This document shows, one piece after another, positions 54,645 to 63,500 of a DNA stretch of 64,000 nt (positions within the stretch are counted from its first letter, which is position 1; each line of letters opens with the position of its first letter). Source of the stretch: an uncultured SAR116 cluster alpha proteobacterium (GTDB lineage: Bacteria; Pseudomonadota; Alphaproteobacteria; Puniceispirillales; Marisalimonadaceae). The stretch lies in the NCBI GenBank assembly GCA_902619805.1, contig CACNGC010000001.1, positions 1-64,000 on the forward strand, in the 5' to 3' direction. The translations under genes were made by a program, and so were the position numbers. The notes beneath the pieces are model-generated. The model did not search any database, was not told where the DNA came from, and saw only the letters and a program-made list of their open reading frames with translations.

Positions 54645-54926
54645 ATGAATGATAGCAAAGTACCTAATTGGCTTATAAATGCATCTAATAGAATAATTGA
54701 ACACATGAATGATGACCATTCTAATTCAATTGTATCAACATTAAATGCTCAACATGGCATTAAAGACAAAAATGCAAAAATGGAGAAGTTACAAGTTAAA
54801 GGATACTTTGCTTTATCAAATCAAAAATTATATTTTTTAGAATTTGAACAAGTTTGTAATTCTGCTGAAGAATATAAGGCAGAACTTATTAAGCATGCTA
54901 AGAAGTATAAACAATATGAATTATGA
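54645..54926 (+). CDS. DUF2470-like protein
   Basis: A 93-residue protein. 'IIEHMNDDHSNSIVSTLNAQ' is the signature of DUF2470, the C-terminal domain of HugZ-type haem oxygenases and some pyridoxamine-phosphate-oxidase-like proteins. Here the catalytic N-terminal domain is absent, so this is a stand-alone copy. Composition is like the host. It ends shortly before the int-like remnant at 54898-54975. Confidence 0.72.
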   Translation: MNDSKVPNWLINASNRIIEHMNDDHSNSIVSTLNAQHGIKDKNAKMEKLQVKGYFALSNQKLYFLEFEQVCNSAEEYKAELIKHAKKYKQYEL

Positions 54927-54975
54927 TCATTAAAATGGAATAAACCTGACGACTGGTTGGCACGATGGTTGGCAT
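54898..54975 (-). pseudogene. Possible N-terminal remnant of an integrase
   Basis: A 25-codon minus-strand frame begins 'MPTIVPTSRQVYS' 90 bases downstream of the tRNA-fMet fragment B and then stops. Tyrosine integrases often start just outside their tRNA attachment site. The same coding pattern, decayed ('IPTILPIRRK'), occurs next to block C. The identity is inferred from position and repeated occurrence, not from a catalytic domain. Confidence 0.3.
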
Positions 54976-54985
54976 GGTGAAACCC

Positions 54986-55117
54986 TTATCAGGCTTAAAA
55001 CGCAAAAAAACCCCAAAAACCGAAGTTCTTGATGTGCGTATAAGTTATTGATTTTATTGAATAAGTTGGTTGCGGGAGTAGGATTTGAACCTACGACCTT
55101 CAGGTTATGAGCCTGAC
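54986..55117 (-). repeat. Block B: tRNA-fMet 3' fragment plus flank
   Basis: 55067-55117 on the minus strand matches the 3' half of initiator tRNA, from the anticodon stem ('CAGGCTCATAACCTG') through the T arm to ACCA. The homology stops abruptly at 55117, and D arm and 5' acceptor are absent. The left flank (54986-55066) is shared with block C almost base for base in its first 30 positions. The 418-base gap 54927-55344 is filled by this block and by the repeats at 55153-55213. Confidence 0.85.
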
Positions 55118-55152
55118 TCTTTTCCGCAGAGATCTGCCATTATTTAAACATT

Positions 55153-55213
55153 GTTGGTATAGTGGTTGGTACGGTTTTTCTAACTTTATTCTGGTTGGTA
55201 CAGTGGTTGGTAC
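55153..55213. repeat. 12-bp-period direct repeats beside block B
   Basis: Two pairs of a GTTGGTAC-like motif with a 12-base period lie at 55153-55172 and 55193-55213; a related pair is at 54955-54975 on the other side of the tRNA fragment. Their position on both sides of an att-like core resembles integrase arm-binding sites. The left pair also codes for VPT in the integrase-like remnant. Function is inferred. Confidence 0.5.
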
Positions 55214-55344
55214 AGATTGACATTTTTTAAGTTTTTTAAGTTGTTGAACTTACTAAAAAAGAGATAAAAGTGGTAAGTTTTATTAAAAGTAATAACGTGT
55301 TCCATGCATAAGTAAGAGAGGAATATGTTGGATCAGTATCTAAA

Positions 55345-56079
55345 TTATTTAAAATCAAATGGTGGTAACTCTTTTATACTTTTTTTTAGAGCCTCTCCCC
55401 AACTATTTGATATTTTTTCAAAATAAGGATCATTCTTTTCAAATCTTATTTGATTATTCAATTCAAGATCATCTTTTTTTAAGGTACAGACATCTATTGG
55501 CATGCCTACTGAAACATTAGCCTTCATAGTACTATCAAATGAAACTAAAAGTAGTTTTATTGCATCACCGAAGTTTGAGTCTTTTTCTAGTGCTCTAACA
55601 ATAATTGGTTTGCCATATTTTGTTTCTCCAATTTGAAAAAAAGATTGATCTTCAGATGCTTCTATAAAGTTACCCTCAGGATATATTAAAAATAACCTAT
55701 GTTCTTGACCTGCAATTTGACCACCTAAAATTAATGTGGAGGAATATGGATTTTCACCTACTTGACCATCAAAAGAGTATTCATTAGATATATTTCTTAA
55801 AATTTTTCCAACAATTCTTGCAACTTGAAACATTGATTTAGTTTTAAGAATATTATCGTTATCATTATTGGGATTATCTATAGCTTCATTTATGAGATTG
55901 ATAGTAGCCTGGGATGTGGCTAAATTTCCGGAAGTTAATAAAACTACACTTCTTTCGTTTTTATTCGACCAAAAAAACATTTTTTTATTTGTATTAACAT
56001 TATCAATTCCCGCGTTAGTTAAAGTATCTGACATGAATACTAAACCTTGATTTAATTTTAATCCTACACAATAAGTCAT
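55345..56079 (-). CDS. anbu: Anbu proteasome-like Ntn-hydrolase
   Basis: A 244-residue protein of the Anbu (ancestral beta subunit) family. It begins MTYCVG, so Met removal exposes Thr as the N-terminal nucleophile; 'FMSDTLTNAGIDN' and 'NKKMFF' provide the Asp and Lys of the proteasomal active site. Anbu forms open-ring or helical oligomers in known structures, but its physiological substrate is not established. It is the last gene of an operon with an amidoligase and a transglutaminase. 13 bases separate it from the transglutaminase. Confidence 0.9.
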   Translation of the reverse strand: MTYCVGLKLNQGLVFMSDTLTNAGIDNVNTNKKMFFWSNKNERSVVLLTSGNLATSQATINLINEAIDNPNNDNDNILKTKSMFQVARIVGKILRNISNEYSFDGQVGENPYSSTLILGGQIAGQEHRLFLIYPEGNFIEASEDQSFFQIGETKYGKPIIVRALEKDSNFGDAIKLLLVSFDSTMKANVSVGMPIDVCTLKKDDLELNNQIRFEKNDPYFEKISNSWGEALKKSIKELPPFDFK

Positions 56080-56091
56080 TATGCACCTTGA

Positions 56092-56901
56092 TTATTGATT
56101 TAAAATATCAATTGATAATTCTAAATTTTGATTTTCAATAAAATATCCATTTATAACACCTTTTACAGGTACTACATCATTATAATCGAAACCTTTTGCT
56201 ATTTCTACATATCTGTCATCTGGAGAAATACCATTAGATATATCAAAACCTATCCAACCAAGATTTTCTATAAATACTTCAGCCCAAGCATGCATGGAAA
56301 GATTATGAGTATCTTGTATGGGTTTAAATAATCCACTAACATATCTACAAGGCAGATTATTCATTCGGACTATAGATAAAAATATATGAGTGTGATCCTG
56401 ACAAACACCAAACTCTTTTTTAAATGCATTTTCAGCTGTCGTTTTATAATCTGTTTTTCCTTTTTTATATTTAATTTTAGACTTTATTTTAAATGAGAGT
56501 TCATGAAGACTTCCTATCAAATCCTCGAAATTCAAAATGTTTTCTTTGTAAAACTTTGATAGATATTCACCAGGTTTCGTAAGGTAAGTTTTATCAATGT
56601 AACACCAAAGTGGAAGATCTTTTTTTGAGATTTCTTTTAATCCAAAGTTAGACTTTGTTTCAACCTTACCAAAAATATTATATTCAATTTTTTTAGAGTT
56701 ATTGTGTATACTAACCAAATCTATTAGATTACCAAATTGATCAATAGAATTAAGTTCCTTACTTCCACCCTCAATATTAATTTTCCAATCTAAAATTTTT
56801 TGACTTTCATTACTTTGAGGGGTTAAAAGTAGCTTATTAAACCCAAAATTAATCGTTCCATCAATTTCATATATAATTTTTTGTGTTATTTTTAAAATCA
56901 T
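56092..56901 (-). CDS. Transglutaminase-like cysteine protease family protein
   Basis: A 269-residue protein with a bacterial transglutaminase N-terminal domain, then the papain-like core: Cys in 'KKEFGVCQDHTHIFLS', His in 'SMHAWAEVFIENLGWI' and Asp in 'FDISNGISPDDRY'. Such enzymes hydrolyse or form isopeptide-type bonds. In alpha-E/ATP-grasp operons it is proposed to process the peptide made by the amidoligase. It lies four bases from the alpha-E gene. Confidence 0.9.
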   Translation of the reverse strand: MILKITQKIIYEIDGTINFGFNKLLLTPQSNESQKILDWKINIEGGSKELNSIDQFGNLIDLVSIHNNSKKIEYNIFGKVETKSNFGLKEISKKDLPLWCYIDKTYLTKPGEYLSKFYKENILNFEDLIGSLHELSFKIKSKIKYKKGKTDYKTTAENAFKKEFGVCQDHTHIFLSIVRMNNLPCRYVSGLFKPIQDTHNLSMHAWAEVFIENLGWIGFDISNGISPDDRYVEIAKGFDYNDVVPVKGVINGYFIENQNLELSIDILNQ

Positions 56902-56905
56902 ACTA

Positions 56906-57832
56906 TTACTGGAAATTAAATTCTTCCTCTATATTTGCAGCTAATGTCATATTTAATTTAAATAGACTATCCAAAAATGAATGATTATTAAAATTTCTAC
57001 TTTTTTGTTTAATTTTTTTTTGAATACTTAGAGCGTTTTGGTAACTTTTATTTTTTGGAAAGTTTTTTTTATGTATTGACCTTAAATTTTTAATAGTTTC
57101 GTTAACACAAAACATTAGTGATTTAGGCATATCTTTATCTGATATTAAAAAATAAGAGACTTTATTAGCTTTAATTTCATTTTGATTTTTCCACATAAAT
57201 GATCTGTATGAAGAAATACTTCTCAAAATCATCTCTAATTGAAAATTATCGTAACCTTCAAATCTAATTTTTTTTTCGTCTAATAGAAGATAATATCTTG
57301 TATTCAAAATTCTTACAGTATTATCAAATCTCTCAATAAATGTTCCTAAATAGCAGAAATTTAAAATTTCATTTTTCAACATGCTTCTTTCTAAAAAGCC
57401 AAAAATCAGAGCAATTTTTTCTCTTGTATTTTTTATGATTGTTTGAATTTTACTTTCATTTATTTTTTTATTGAGTTCTTCATTTAAATATAACCAACAA
57501 GTGTTTATGGCCTCCCAAACCTCCGATGTAATTGATACTCTTGATCTTCTTGCATTTTCTCTAGCTTTATCAAAAAGTATTAAAATATTATTAAAATTCT
57601 TAGGATCTTTTAACATGAAGTTAATTATATTAAGACTATCTAAGGAGTTATTTTTCTTTAAAAAATGATGTCTTATAGAATTAGTCCTTAAAATTGCATC
57701 CCATTCATTATTCAAATTACTAGACGATAAAAGGTACAATTGGAAACCACTCTCAATCATACACAATGTATTTTCAACTCTCTCAATATATCTAAACATC
57801 CAAAATAAAGAGTCGGCTGTACTTCCTAGCAT
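56906..57832 (-). CDS. Alpha-E (DUF403) domain protein
   Basis: A 308-residue all-helical protein. 'MLGSTADSLFWMFRYIERVE' is the N-terminal signature of the alpha-E family, and 'ARENARRSRVSITSEVWEAI' is the central block. Alpha-E proteins always occur with circularly permuted ATP-grasp enzymes. Its ATG shares bases with the ATP-grasp stop (TAATG), so translation is coupled; the upstream alternative codon at 57850 is rejected for that reason. Confidence 0.92.
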   Translation of the reverse strand: MLGSTADSLFWMFRYIERVENTLCMIESGFQLYLLSSSNLNNEWDAILRTNSIRHHFLKKNNSLDSLNIINFMLKDPKNFNNILILFDKARENARRSRVSITSEVWEAINTCWLYLNEELNKKINESKIQTIIKNTREKIALIFGFLERSMLKNEILNFCYLGTFIERFDNTVRILNTRYYLLLDEKKIRFEGYDNFQLEMILRSISSYRSFMWKNQNEIKANKVSYFLISDKDMPKSLMFCVNETIKNLRSIHKKNFPKNKSYQNALSIQKKIKQKSRNFNNHSFLDSLFKLNMTLAANIEEEFNFQ

Positions 57833-59256
57833 TATGAACTCAATATCCAAGTATCTTTAGTACCACCACCTTGACTAGAGTTAACAACAAGAGAACCTTT
57901 TTTTAAAGCAACTCTGGTAAGGCCACCACTTATAACTGTAACCTTTTCTTGTGCTAATAATGCAAAACACCTAAGGTCCACATGTCTTGGAGTTAGACCT
58001 TTTTTTGTATAAATAGGACATGTAGATAGAGATAAAGTTGGTTGAGCAATATAACTGTAAGGATTTTTTTTAATTTTATTTTTAAATTTTGATATTTCAG
58101 TTTTGCTTGCTAGTGGCCCTACTAGCATCCCATAACCACCTGAGCCGTGAACTTCTTTAACGACTAATTTATTCAAATTGTCTAATACATATTTCAATTC
58201 ATCTTTTATACGGCACTTGAATGTTTTTACATTTTTTAAAATTGGTTTTTGACCCAAATAAAATTTAATTATGTCAGGAATATACGAATAAATTGATTTA
58301 TCATCTGAAATTCCTGTACCAGGAGCATTTGCGATTGTAACGTTTTTATTTCTGTATACCTCCATTAGACCTGGAACACCTAAAAAACTATCTTCTTTAA
58401 ATGTTAATGGATCTAAAAAGATATCATCTATTCTTCTATAAATTACATCTACTCTTTTCCAACCATTTATGGTTTTCATGTTTAAATATTTATTAATTAC
58501 ACGAAGATCCTTTCCTTCTACTAATTCAACACCAAGCTTATCTGCTAAAAAAGCATGTTCAAAAAACGCAGAATTATATATACCAGGAGTTAGCAAAACT
58601 ATGTTTGGGTTTATTTTTGATTTTTTTGGTGAGGACTTCTTTAAAATTTCAGATAAGTATTTGGCATAGTTTCTATTTTCAGATACTTTATATCTTGAAA
58701 TTAGCTCAGGAAATAATTTTATCATGGTATCTCTATTCTCTATCATATAAGAAGCTCCAGACGGGACTCTAACATTATCCTCTAGTACATAAAAATTATC
58801 TGAATTTGTTTTAATTAAATCTATGCCAGAGATATGATTGTATGTTTTGTTTGGAGGAGTAAATCCTATAATCTGCTTCAAAAAAGCAGTATTATTTTGA
58901 ATTAGATCAACAGGTATCACACCATGTTTTATTATCTCTTGTTGGCCATAAATATCAGTGAGAAAAAAATTAATAGCCAAAACTCTTTGTGTTATCCCTC
59001 TAACCAATTTATCCCATTCCTTGGAGTTGATTATTCTTGGGATTATATCAAACGGTATTAGATTCTCTTTTTTGTCACTAGAATAAACTTTAAATGATAC
59101 ACCTGTATTTTCAAAAAATTTCATTGCATCAGAATTTATTTTTGTTAATTCATCATTATCCTGGTTTTTATACCAACTGATAAACTTTTTGTAATTGGTC
59201 CTTACAGAGTTTTCATTTATAAAAGCCTCGTCATATGTTTTTGTAAAATAAGTCAT
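57832..59256 (-). CDS. Circularly permuted ATP-grasp amidoligase
   Basis: A 474-residue circularly permuted type-2 ATP-grasp protein. 'YVLEDNVRVPSGASYMIENR', 'VIYRRIDDIFLDP', 'VKEVHGSGGYGMLVGP', 'DLRCFALL' and the terminal 'SSQGGGTKDTW' are its ATP/Mg and substrate blocks. It is predicted to join an amino acid or acid to an amine with ATP. It is the first gene of the four-gene Anbu operon. The 557 bases upstream hold block C and AT-rich sequence. Confidence 0.92.
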   Translation of the reverse strand: MTYFTKTYDEAFINENSVRTNYKKFISWYKNQDNDELTKINSDAMKFFENTGVSFKVYSSDKKENLIPFDIIPRIINSKEWDKLVRGITQRVLAINFFLTDIYGQQEIIKHGVIPVDLIQNNTAFLKQIIGFTPPNKTYNHISGIDLIKTNSDNFYVLEDNVRVPSGASYMIENRDTMIKLFPELISRYKVSENRNYAKYLSEILKKSSPKKSKINPNIVLLTPGIYNSAFFEHAFLADKLGVELVEGKDLRVINKYLNMKTINGWKRVDVIYRRIDDIFLDPLTFKEDSFLGVPGLMEVYRNKNVTIANAPGTGISDDKSIYSYIPDIIKFYLGQKPILKNVKTFKCRIKDELKYVLDNLNKLVVKEVHGSGGYGMLVGPLASKTEISKFKNKIKKNPYSYIAQPTLSLSTCPIYTKKGLTPRHVDLRCFALLAQEKVTVISGGLTRVALKKGSLVVNSSQGGGTKDTWILSS

Positions 59257-59478
59257 ACTTAGTTTCCTAATAATACAATTTAAGTAGAATAATCCTTAAA
59301 AAACCTACATCAAGATTATTTACGGAGTAATTATAAATTATTAAATTAAAGACCTAAAATGCCTAAAAAGTTGTCTTTTAAAATGAAAAATTAAAATTTT
59401 AAATTTTAAAATCACCGCAGGTTAGTATAGTTTTTTCACTTTCTTCTGATTGGTAAGATGGTTGGTATAGCCAAACCC

Positions 59479-59609
59479 TTATCAGGCTTAAAACGCAAAA
59501 AAACCCCAAAAACAATGTTTTTGAGGATCTTGTAACTTATCGATTTTATTGAATAATTGGTTGCGGGGGTAGGATTTGAACCTACGACCTTCACGTTATG
59601 AGCCTGACA
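59479..59609 (-). repeat. Block C: tRNA-fMet 3' fragment plus flank
   Basis: 59558-59609 on the minus strand matches the initiator tRNA 3' half down to the anticodon arm, with one anticodon-stem mismatch. Its flank (59479-59557) is close to block B's. The adjacent right side carries a different direct repeat (ATTTTTGCC twice, 59609-59629), unlike the right side of block B. A decayed copy of the integrase-like start lies to its left (about 59446-59478). Confidence 0.82.
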
Positions 59610-59813
59610 TTTTTGCCCCATTTTTGCCTGTATATATAGGTTTTTGTTTGCAGTTAGCCACATAGTTAGACACTTATAATCAATTTTGATCACAGTATTT
59701 AACCTGTCATTTTTAATCAAATTTCACTAATGAAATGTAAAGTTAATTTAATATAAATGTAAAATTTATTTAATGATTAGTTATTAATGTAATTTATTTT
59801 ATGAGGTAAAAAC

Positions 59814-60140
59814 ATGAATTTTGAAACTATAAAAGGGGCTTTCATAAAACATTATGAAGGTGACTTACAACCATTTATTGAACTTTTTTCAAAAGATTTA
59901 CACTGTGAGTCCATACATAAATCAAGTATGGGAAATAAAGTTAAAAATTACGATGAATTTGTAAATATGATTAACGACGTAAAATGGGCTAGTGAACCTG
60001 TAATACAATGCATATTGGAAACACCCAATACTGTTGTAAAGACTGTTGATGGAATTGATCCTAATTTTACATATCTTGAAATTGATCACATTCAAGATGG
60101 TAAAATAGTCAAACATATTTATGGGAAAGTTCCAAAATAA
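59814..60140 (+). CDS. NTF2/SnoaL-like protein
   Basis: A 108-residue protein. 'NFETIKGAFIKHYEGDLQPF' and 'NYDEFVNMINDVKW', then the closing 'YLEIDHIQDGKIVKHIYG' strand pair, fit a cone-shaped NTF2/SnoaL fold. ATGAGGT is six to eight bases before the ATG. It could be a small enzyme or ligand-binding protein; no catalytic residues are clear. Confidence 0.65.
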   Translation: MNFETIKGAFIKHYEGDLQPFIELFSKDLHCESIHKSSMGNKVKNYDEFVNMINDVKWASEPVIQCILETPNTVVKTVDGIDPNFTYLEIDHIQDGKIVKHIYGKVPK

Positions 60141-60231
60141 ATCATTGAATTATAAAATAACTAAAAATCCTTTTATAAAATTAAAAAATGAGATTATTGA
60201 ACTTCCAATTTTGATTAGAAAGATTAAAACT

Positions 60232-60525
60232 ATGAAAACAAAAATATCCGTAATTAGATTCAAACCTAAACCTGATTGTTTTGACGAATTTTTAAAAAAT
60301 GTAAAAGAACGTTCGAAAGAAAGGGCATTGTCAACACCGCCTACTCATTATTTAATGACTACACCTGATGAAGTGGTAGCAATTGTTTTAAGAACAGAAA
60401 CTGAGTTATCTGAAAGCTCAACCAGAGGTGTTAATTGGTTAGATACTCAAAGACATCTTCTTTTAGAGTATAACGAAGAAGATAGACATTCCATTCCCTT
60501 GACTGGGAATTTAGTCGAATACTAG
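60232..60525 (+). CDS. Small ABM-like protein
   Basis: A 97-residue protein. I start it at the ATG at 60232 because the 37 residues before it are basic, low-complexity and overlap the previous gene. 'KISVIRFKPKPDCFDEFLKN' followed by 'VVAIVLRTETELSESSTRG' suggests a dimeric alpha-beta barrel. Function unknown. It converges with the small membrane gene by a four-base overlap. Confidence 0.55.
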   Translation: MKTKISVIRFKPKPDCFDEFLKNVKERSKERALSTPPTHYLMTTPDEVVAIVLRTETELSESSTRGVNWLDTQRHLLLEYNEEDRHSIPLTGNLVEY

Positions 60526-60749
60526 TTTTTGACGATAGTTGCAGTTGCATATGCAGCAAATAAAATTGAAAAGCCTAAATAAGGCATAATATTTACAAAA
60601 TTAGCTAAAAGAAATTCCAAGTTTTTGCCTGTAAGGTCTTTTAATACCCAAATACATACAACCAAGATTAAAAAATTTAAAATCCAAATTTTTTGTTTTC
60701 TTAACTCTAAAATTAATTTATTTCTAATAATATAATTAATTAAGGCCAT
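60522..60749 (-). CDS. Small two-helix membrane protein
   Basis: A 75-residue protein with two hydrophobic segments (about 20-37 and 48-70). It contains no motif that I recognise. It is downstream of the hairpin that follows the choice-of-anchor gene, so it may have its own promoter. Confidence 0.45.
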   Translation of the reverse strand: MALINYIIRNKLILELRKQKIWILNFLILVVCIWVLKDLTGKNLEFLLANFVNIMPYLGFSILFAAYATATIVKN

Positions 60750-60773
60750 TAAATTTTTTCTTGAAAATTGTTA

Positions 60774-60801
60774 GGTCAGGAATTTAAAATTATTCCTGAC
60801 C
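60774..60801 (-). terminator. Terminator-like hairpin after the choice-of-anchor I gene
   Basis: A 10-bp perfect inverted repeat (60774-60783 with 60792-60801) lies 28 bases past the stop of the minus-strand secreted-protein gene. The minus-strand tail after it is AT-rich but lacks an immediate T-run, so termination is likely but not certain. Confidence 0.5.
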
Positions 60802-60828
60802 AAATAAAATAGGATAAAATTTAATAAT

Positions 60829-62322
60829 CTAATTATTAATTTCATAGAGACCAATTGTACCTGTCATTTCATATGCAACAGCAAGTAGAGGCTTCCCAGT
60901 AGGACTATCACTTGACGAGATAAATTCCAATCCCTCGGGAGAATTGTGATTTTCATTAGGCATTATATAACTCACCATATGTGGGTCAGATGGAAGCGTG
61001 ATGTCATATGCAAAGATAGCGTTATTTCTCTCCATCCCTATGAATGCGTACGTTCTTCCATTAATCTTACCTATTGCAAGAGCCTCAGGCTCTGGACCTT
61101 TGTCATCTGAACGATCATCAATTTTGGTAGGACCATTAGCATTAAACATTTCTGGAGAACGCTTAGAAATTATGTTTTCGAATGCGTTTCCACTGTCAAA
61201 AACTAGAGTCCCATCATCTTTCCAAATGGAAAATGATCTTCCGCCATAGGCATATATTATATCATGATCTCCATCGCCGTCCGTGTCACCAAGTGTTTTT
61301 GTGGTTTTTAAGCGTCCAAGGTTTTCTTTCTTTTGTAACTCATTAGCATTTGGAAACATTGTTTTATCAAGTTTTAATTTGCCAACGCGAGTTTCTTCAG
61401 AAAAACCGTCATAGTCTTTAGCGTCACCTTCATTTGCAGTAACTAAATATGTACTACCTTTTGTCTCGTAGGATACGATTGCATCTGGTTGATACATCAT
61501 TAAAACTGGCCACCGTTTCATATTTATTCCACCATCCTTATTTGAAACATCATGGGAAGTTCTAGATACGTTTTTGAAGCCAAGTCCACTCACATTAATA
61601 ACCTTTGCAGAGGCTATATCAATTGTAGCTATGGCATTGTTTTCTTGAAGAGTTGCATAAGCCTTTTTACCGTCTGGAGCAAATGTTATATATTCTGGTT
61701 CAGCATCTTCTGCAAAACTTGAATCTGGTTTAACAATTCTTGCACCTGCTGGCATTTTAATATTTTTAAGCGTTATCTGCTTTACATTTGCATTTTGTAC
61801 ACCGCTAGACAGATCTATAAGTGTAAAACTACCTTCTGGATCAATTTTGTAATCATCAGAGGGTTCACCTTCATTAGCAGTTAATAAATATCTACCATCA
61901 GGTGAGAATGCAATATTATCAGGCAAAGCTCCAGTTTTATACTCTGCCAGTTTTTCCCCATTACTATTGAATATTTGAACATTGCCTGGGACATCTGCTT
62001 TTTTTTCTTTTATCGACGCTGCAATTAAATCTCTGTGAACTGCTACTGCTGTAACATTACCACCTGACAAATCAAAAGGTGCTATTTTTTTTAAATTGAA
62101 AGGATCACTTATTGAAATTCTTTCTATAGTGCCAGTCTCAGAAGCTGTGACTAAAAGACTTCTAGATTGGGAGTGATAGCGTATCATTTCTGCGTAACCC
62201 TCACCTTTTCCAATTTGAAAGGATGATATTTGATTAATTTCCATGGCTTTTGTAGAAATTGAACTTGTAAGTATAATAACTGAAGAAGTTACTAAAATTT
62301 TTAACATATTTTTATTAAACAT
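60829..62322 (-). CDS. Secreted choice-of-anchor I family beta-propeller protein
   Basis: A 497-residue protein with a signal peptide (about 1-26). Repeated 'FSPDGRYLLTANEGEPSDDY', 'FAPDGKKAYATLQENNAIAT', 'STYLVTANEGDAKDYDGFSE' and 'GPEPEALAIGKINGRTYAFI' blocks form a propeller with Asp/Glu metal sites; these are hallmarks of the choice-of-anchor I family often annotated as alkaline phosphatase-like. AAGGAGA precedes the ATG. It probably acts in the periplasm, perhaps on phosphoesters, which fits the phnM neighbour. Confidence 0.85.
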   Translation of the reverse strand: MFNKNMLKILVTSSVIILTSSISTKAMEINQISSFQIGKGEGYAEMIRYHSQSRSLLVTASETGTIERISISDPFNLKKIAPFDLSGGNVTAVAVHRDLIAASIKEKKADVPGNVQIFNSNGEKLAEYKTGALPDNIAFSPDGRYLLTANEGEPSDDYKIDPEGSFTLIDLSSGVQNANVKQITLKNIKMPAGARIVKPDSSFAEDAEPEYITFAPDGKKAYATLQENNAIATIDIASAKVINVSGLGFKNVSRTSHDVSNKDGGINMKRWPVLMMYQPDAIVSYETKGSTYLVTANEGDAKDYDGFSEETRVGKLKLDKTMFPNANELQKKENLGRLKTTKTLGDTDGDGDHDIIYAYGGRSFSIWKDDGTLVFDSGNAFENIISKRSPEMFNANGPTKIDDRSDDKGPEPEALAIGKINGRTYAFIGMERNNAIFAYDITLPSDPHMVSYIMPNENHNSPEGLEFISSSDSPTGKPLLAVAYEMTGTIGLYEINN

Positions 62323-62446
62323 AAATCTCTCCTTTTTTTAGTAAGAATACTCTTAACTTTTTTACTGAATTGTTAATTTAAAATTACAATTTAATGAAGT
62401 TTACATTGGCTAATATTACGCTGTAGTATATTCAGTAATTTTAAGT

Positions 62447-63493
62447 CTATTTAAAATATTTTTCTTTAAATTTTAAAGCAACAGAAACTAGTAATATTAG
62501 TATAGGCACTTCAACAAGAGGACCAATAACAGTTGCGAAAGCCTCTTTTGATGCAAGGCCAAAAGTGGCAATTGAAACTGCAATAGCTAATTCAAAATTA
62601 TTTGAAGCTGCTGTGAATGATAAAGAAGTAGCCGTTGGATAATTAATATTAGCAAACCTACTGATACTAAAACTAATAAAAAACATAATTAGAAAATATA
62701 TGACTAGAGGAATTGATATTGTTAAAACATCCAAAGGCAGTTTCAAAATTTCATTTCCTTTTAGAGTAAACATAATAATAATTGTAAATAACAGCGCAAT
62801 TAAAGTAATAGGACTTATTCTAGGAAGAAAATTGTTCTCGTACCATTCTTCACCATATCTTTTAACTAATAATGATCTTGTCACAAAACCTGCTAAAAAT
62901 GGAATACCAAGATAAATTAGAACAATTTTGGAGATGTATAATATTGAGATATCAATAATTTGTCCACTATATCCAAAAAATTCCGGCAAAATTTTTAAAA
63001 AAAACCACGCATAAGGCGCAAAGAAGATAATTTGAAAAATTGAATTAAAGGCAACTAATCCTGCTACATATTCTGAACTTCCTCTAGCCAACTCATTCCA
63101 AACAAGAACCATTGCTATACATCTAGCTAGACCAATTAGTATGACACCAGTCATATATTCAGGCTTATCAGAAAGAAAAATAAGAGCTAAAAAAAACATT
63201 AATGCAGGGCCTATTATCCAATTTTGAAATAAAGATAAAGCTAAAACTTTCCTATCTTTAAAAACTTCAATTATTTTTTCATATTTTACTTTTGCTAGAG
63301 GTGGATACATCATTAAAATAAGCCCTATTGCAATAGGAATATTTGTATTACTGTAAGTTATTGAATCAAGAAATTTAGGCATATTTAAAAAAACATTACC
63401 AATAACTATACCTATAATCATTGCAAGAAATATCCATAGAGTTAGGTATTTATCTAAAAATGATAGATTTAATTTTTTATGTTTTGGATACAT
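62447..63493 (-). CDS. acr3: ACR3-family arsenite efflux transporter
   Basis: A 348-residue, ten-helix membrane protein of the ACR3 family. '[18 protein letters not shown]' carries Cys125, the conserved thiol that binds As(III), and '[20 protein letters not shown]' is the second family signature. It extrudes arsenite. It lies seven bases from phnM and is transcribed with it, which links arsenic export to phosphorus-limited conditions. Confidence 0.92.
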   Translation of the reverse strand: MYPKHKKLNLSFLDKYLTLWIFLAMIIGIVIGNVFLNMPKFLDSITYSNTNIPIAIGLILMMYPPLAKVKYEKIIEVFKDRKVLALSLFQNWIIGPALMFFLALIFLSDKPEYMTGVILIGLARCIAMVLVWNELARGSSEYVAGLVAFNSIFQIIFFAPYAWFFLKILPEFFGYSGQIIDISILYISKIVLIYLGIPFLAGFVTRSLLVKRYGEEWYENNFLPRISPITLIALLFTIIIMFTLKGNEILKLPLDVLTISIPLVIYFLIMFFISFSISRFANINYPTATSLSFTAASNNFELAIAVSIATFGLASKEAFATVIGPLVEVPILILLVSVALKFKEKYFK

Positions 63494-63500
63494 CTTTTAT

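Larger units (their letters stand above)
49341..55117. mobile_element. Putative island between tRNA-fMet fragments A and B
   Basis: The segment between two direct repeats of the tRNA-fMet 3' half contains a three-gene exporter operon of clearly higher G+C and different codon use than the surrounding AT-rich DNA, a 130-residue membrane protein and a native-looking DUF2470 gene. No complete integrase or transposase remains. The direct repeats suggest attL and attR of an integrated element that can no longer move. Confidence 0.6.
55067..59609. mobile_element. Putative cassette between tRNA-fMet fragments B and C carrying the Anbu system
   Basis: Two direct repeats of the tRNA-fMet 3' half bracket four minus-strand genes: ATP-grasp, alpha-E, transglutaminase and Anbu. 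No integrase remains inside. Gene composition is as AT-rich as the host, so this cassette is either old or from a similar AT-rich donor. Confidence 0.5.

Noticed and set aside
54955-55213. CRISPR-like array made of GTTGGTAC repeats
   Set aside because: The repeats are about 8-9 bases with a 12-base period and no spacers, and no cas genes are present; integrase arm-type sites fit better.
59436-59720. 94-codon open frame on the minus strand across block C
   Set aside because: It runs through the tRNA-fMet fragment and its flank; the resulting protein has no family character. The frame is a by-product of the repeat, although part of it may be a decayed integrase start.
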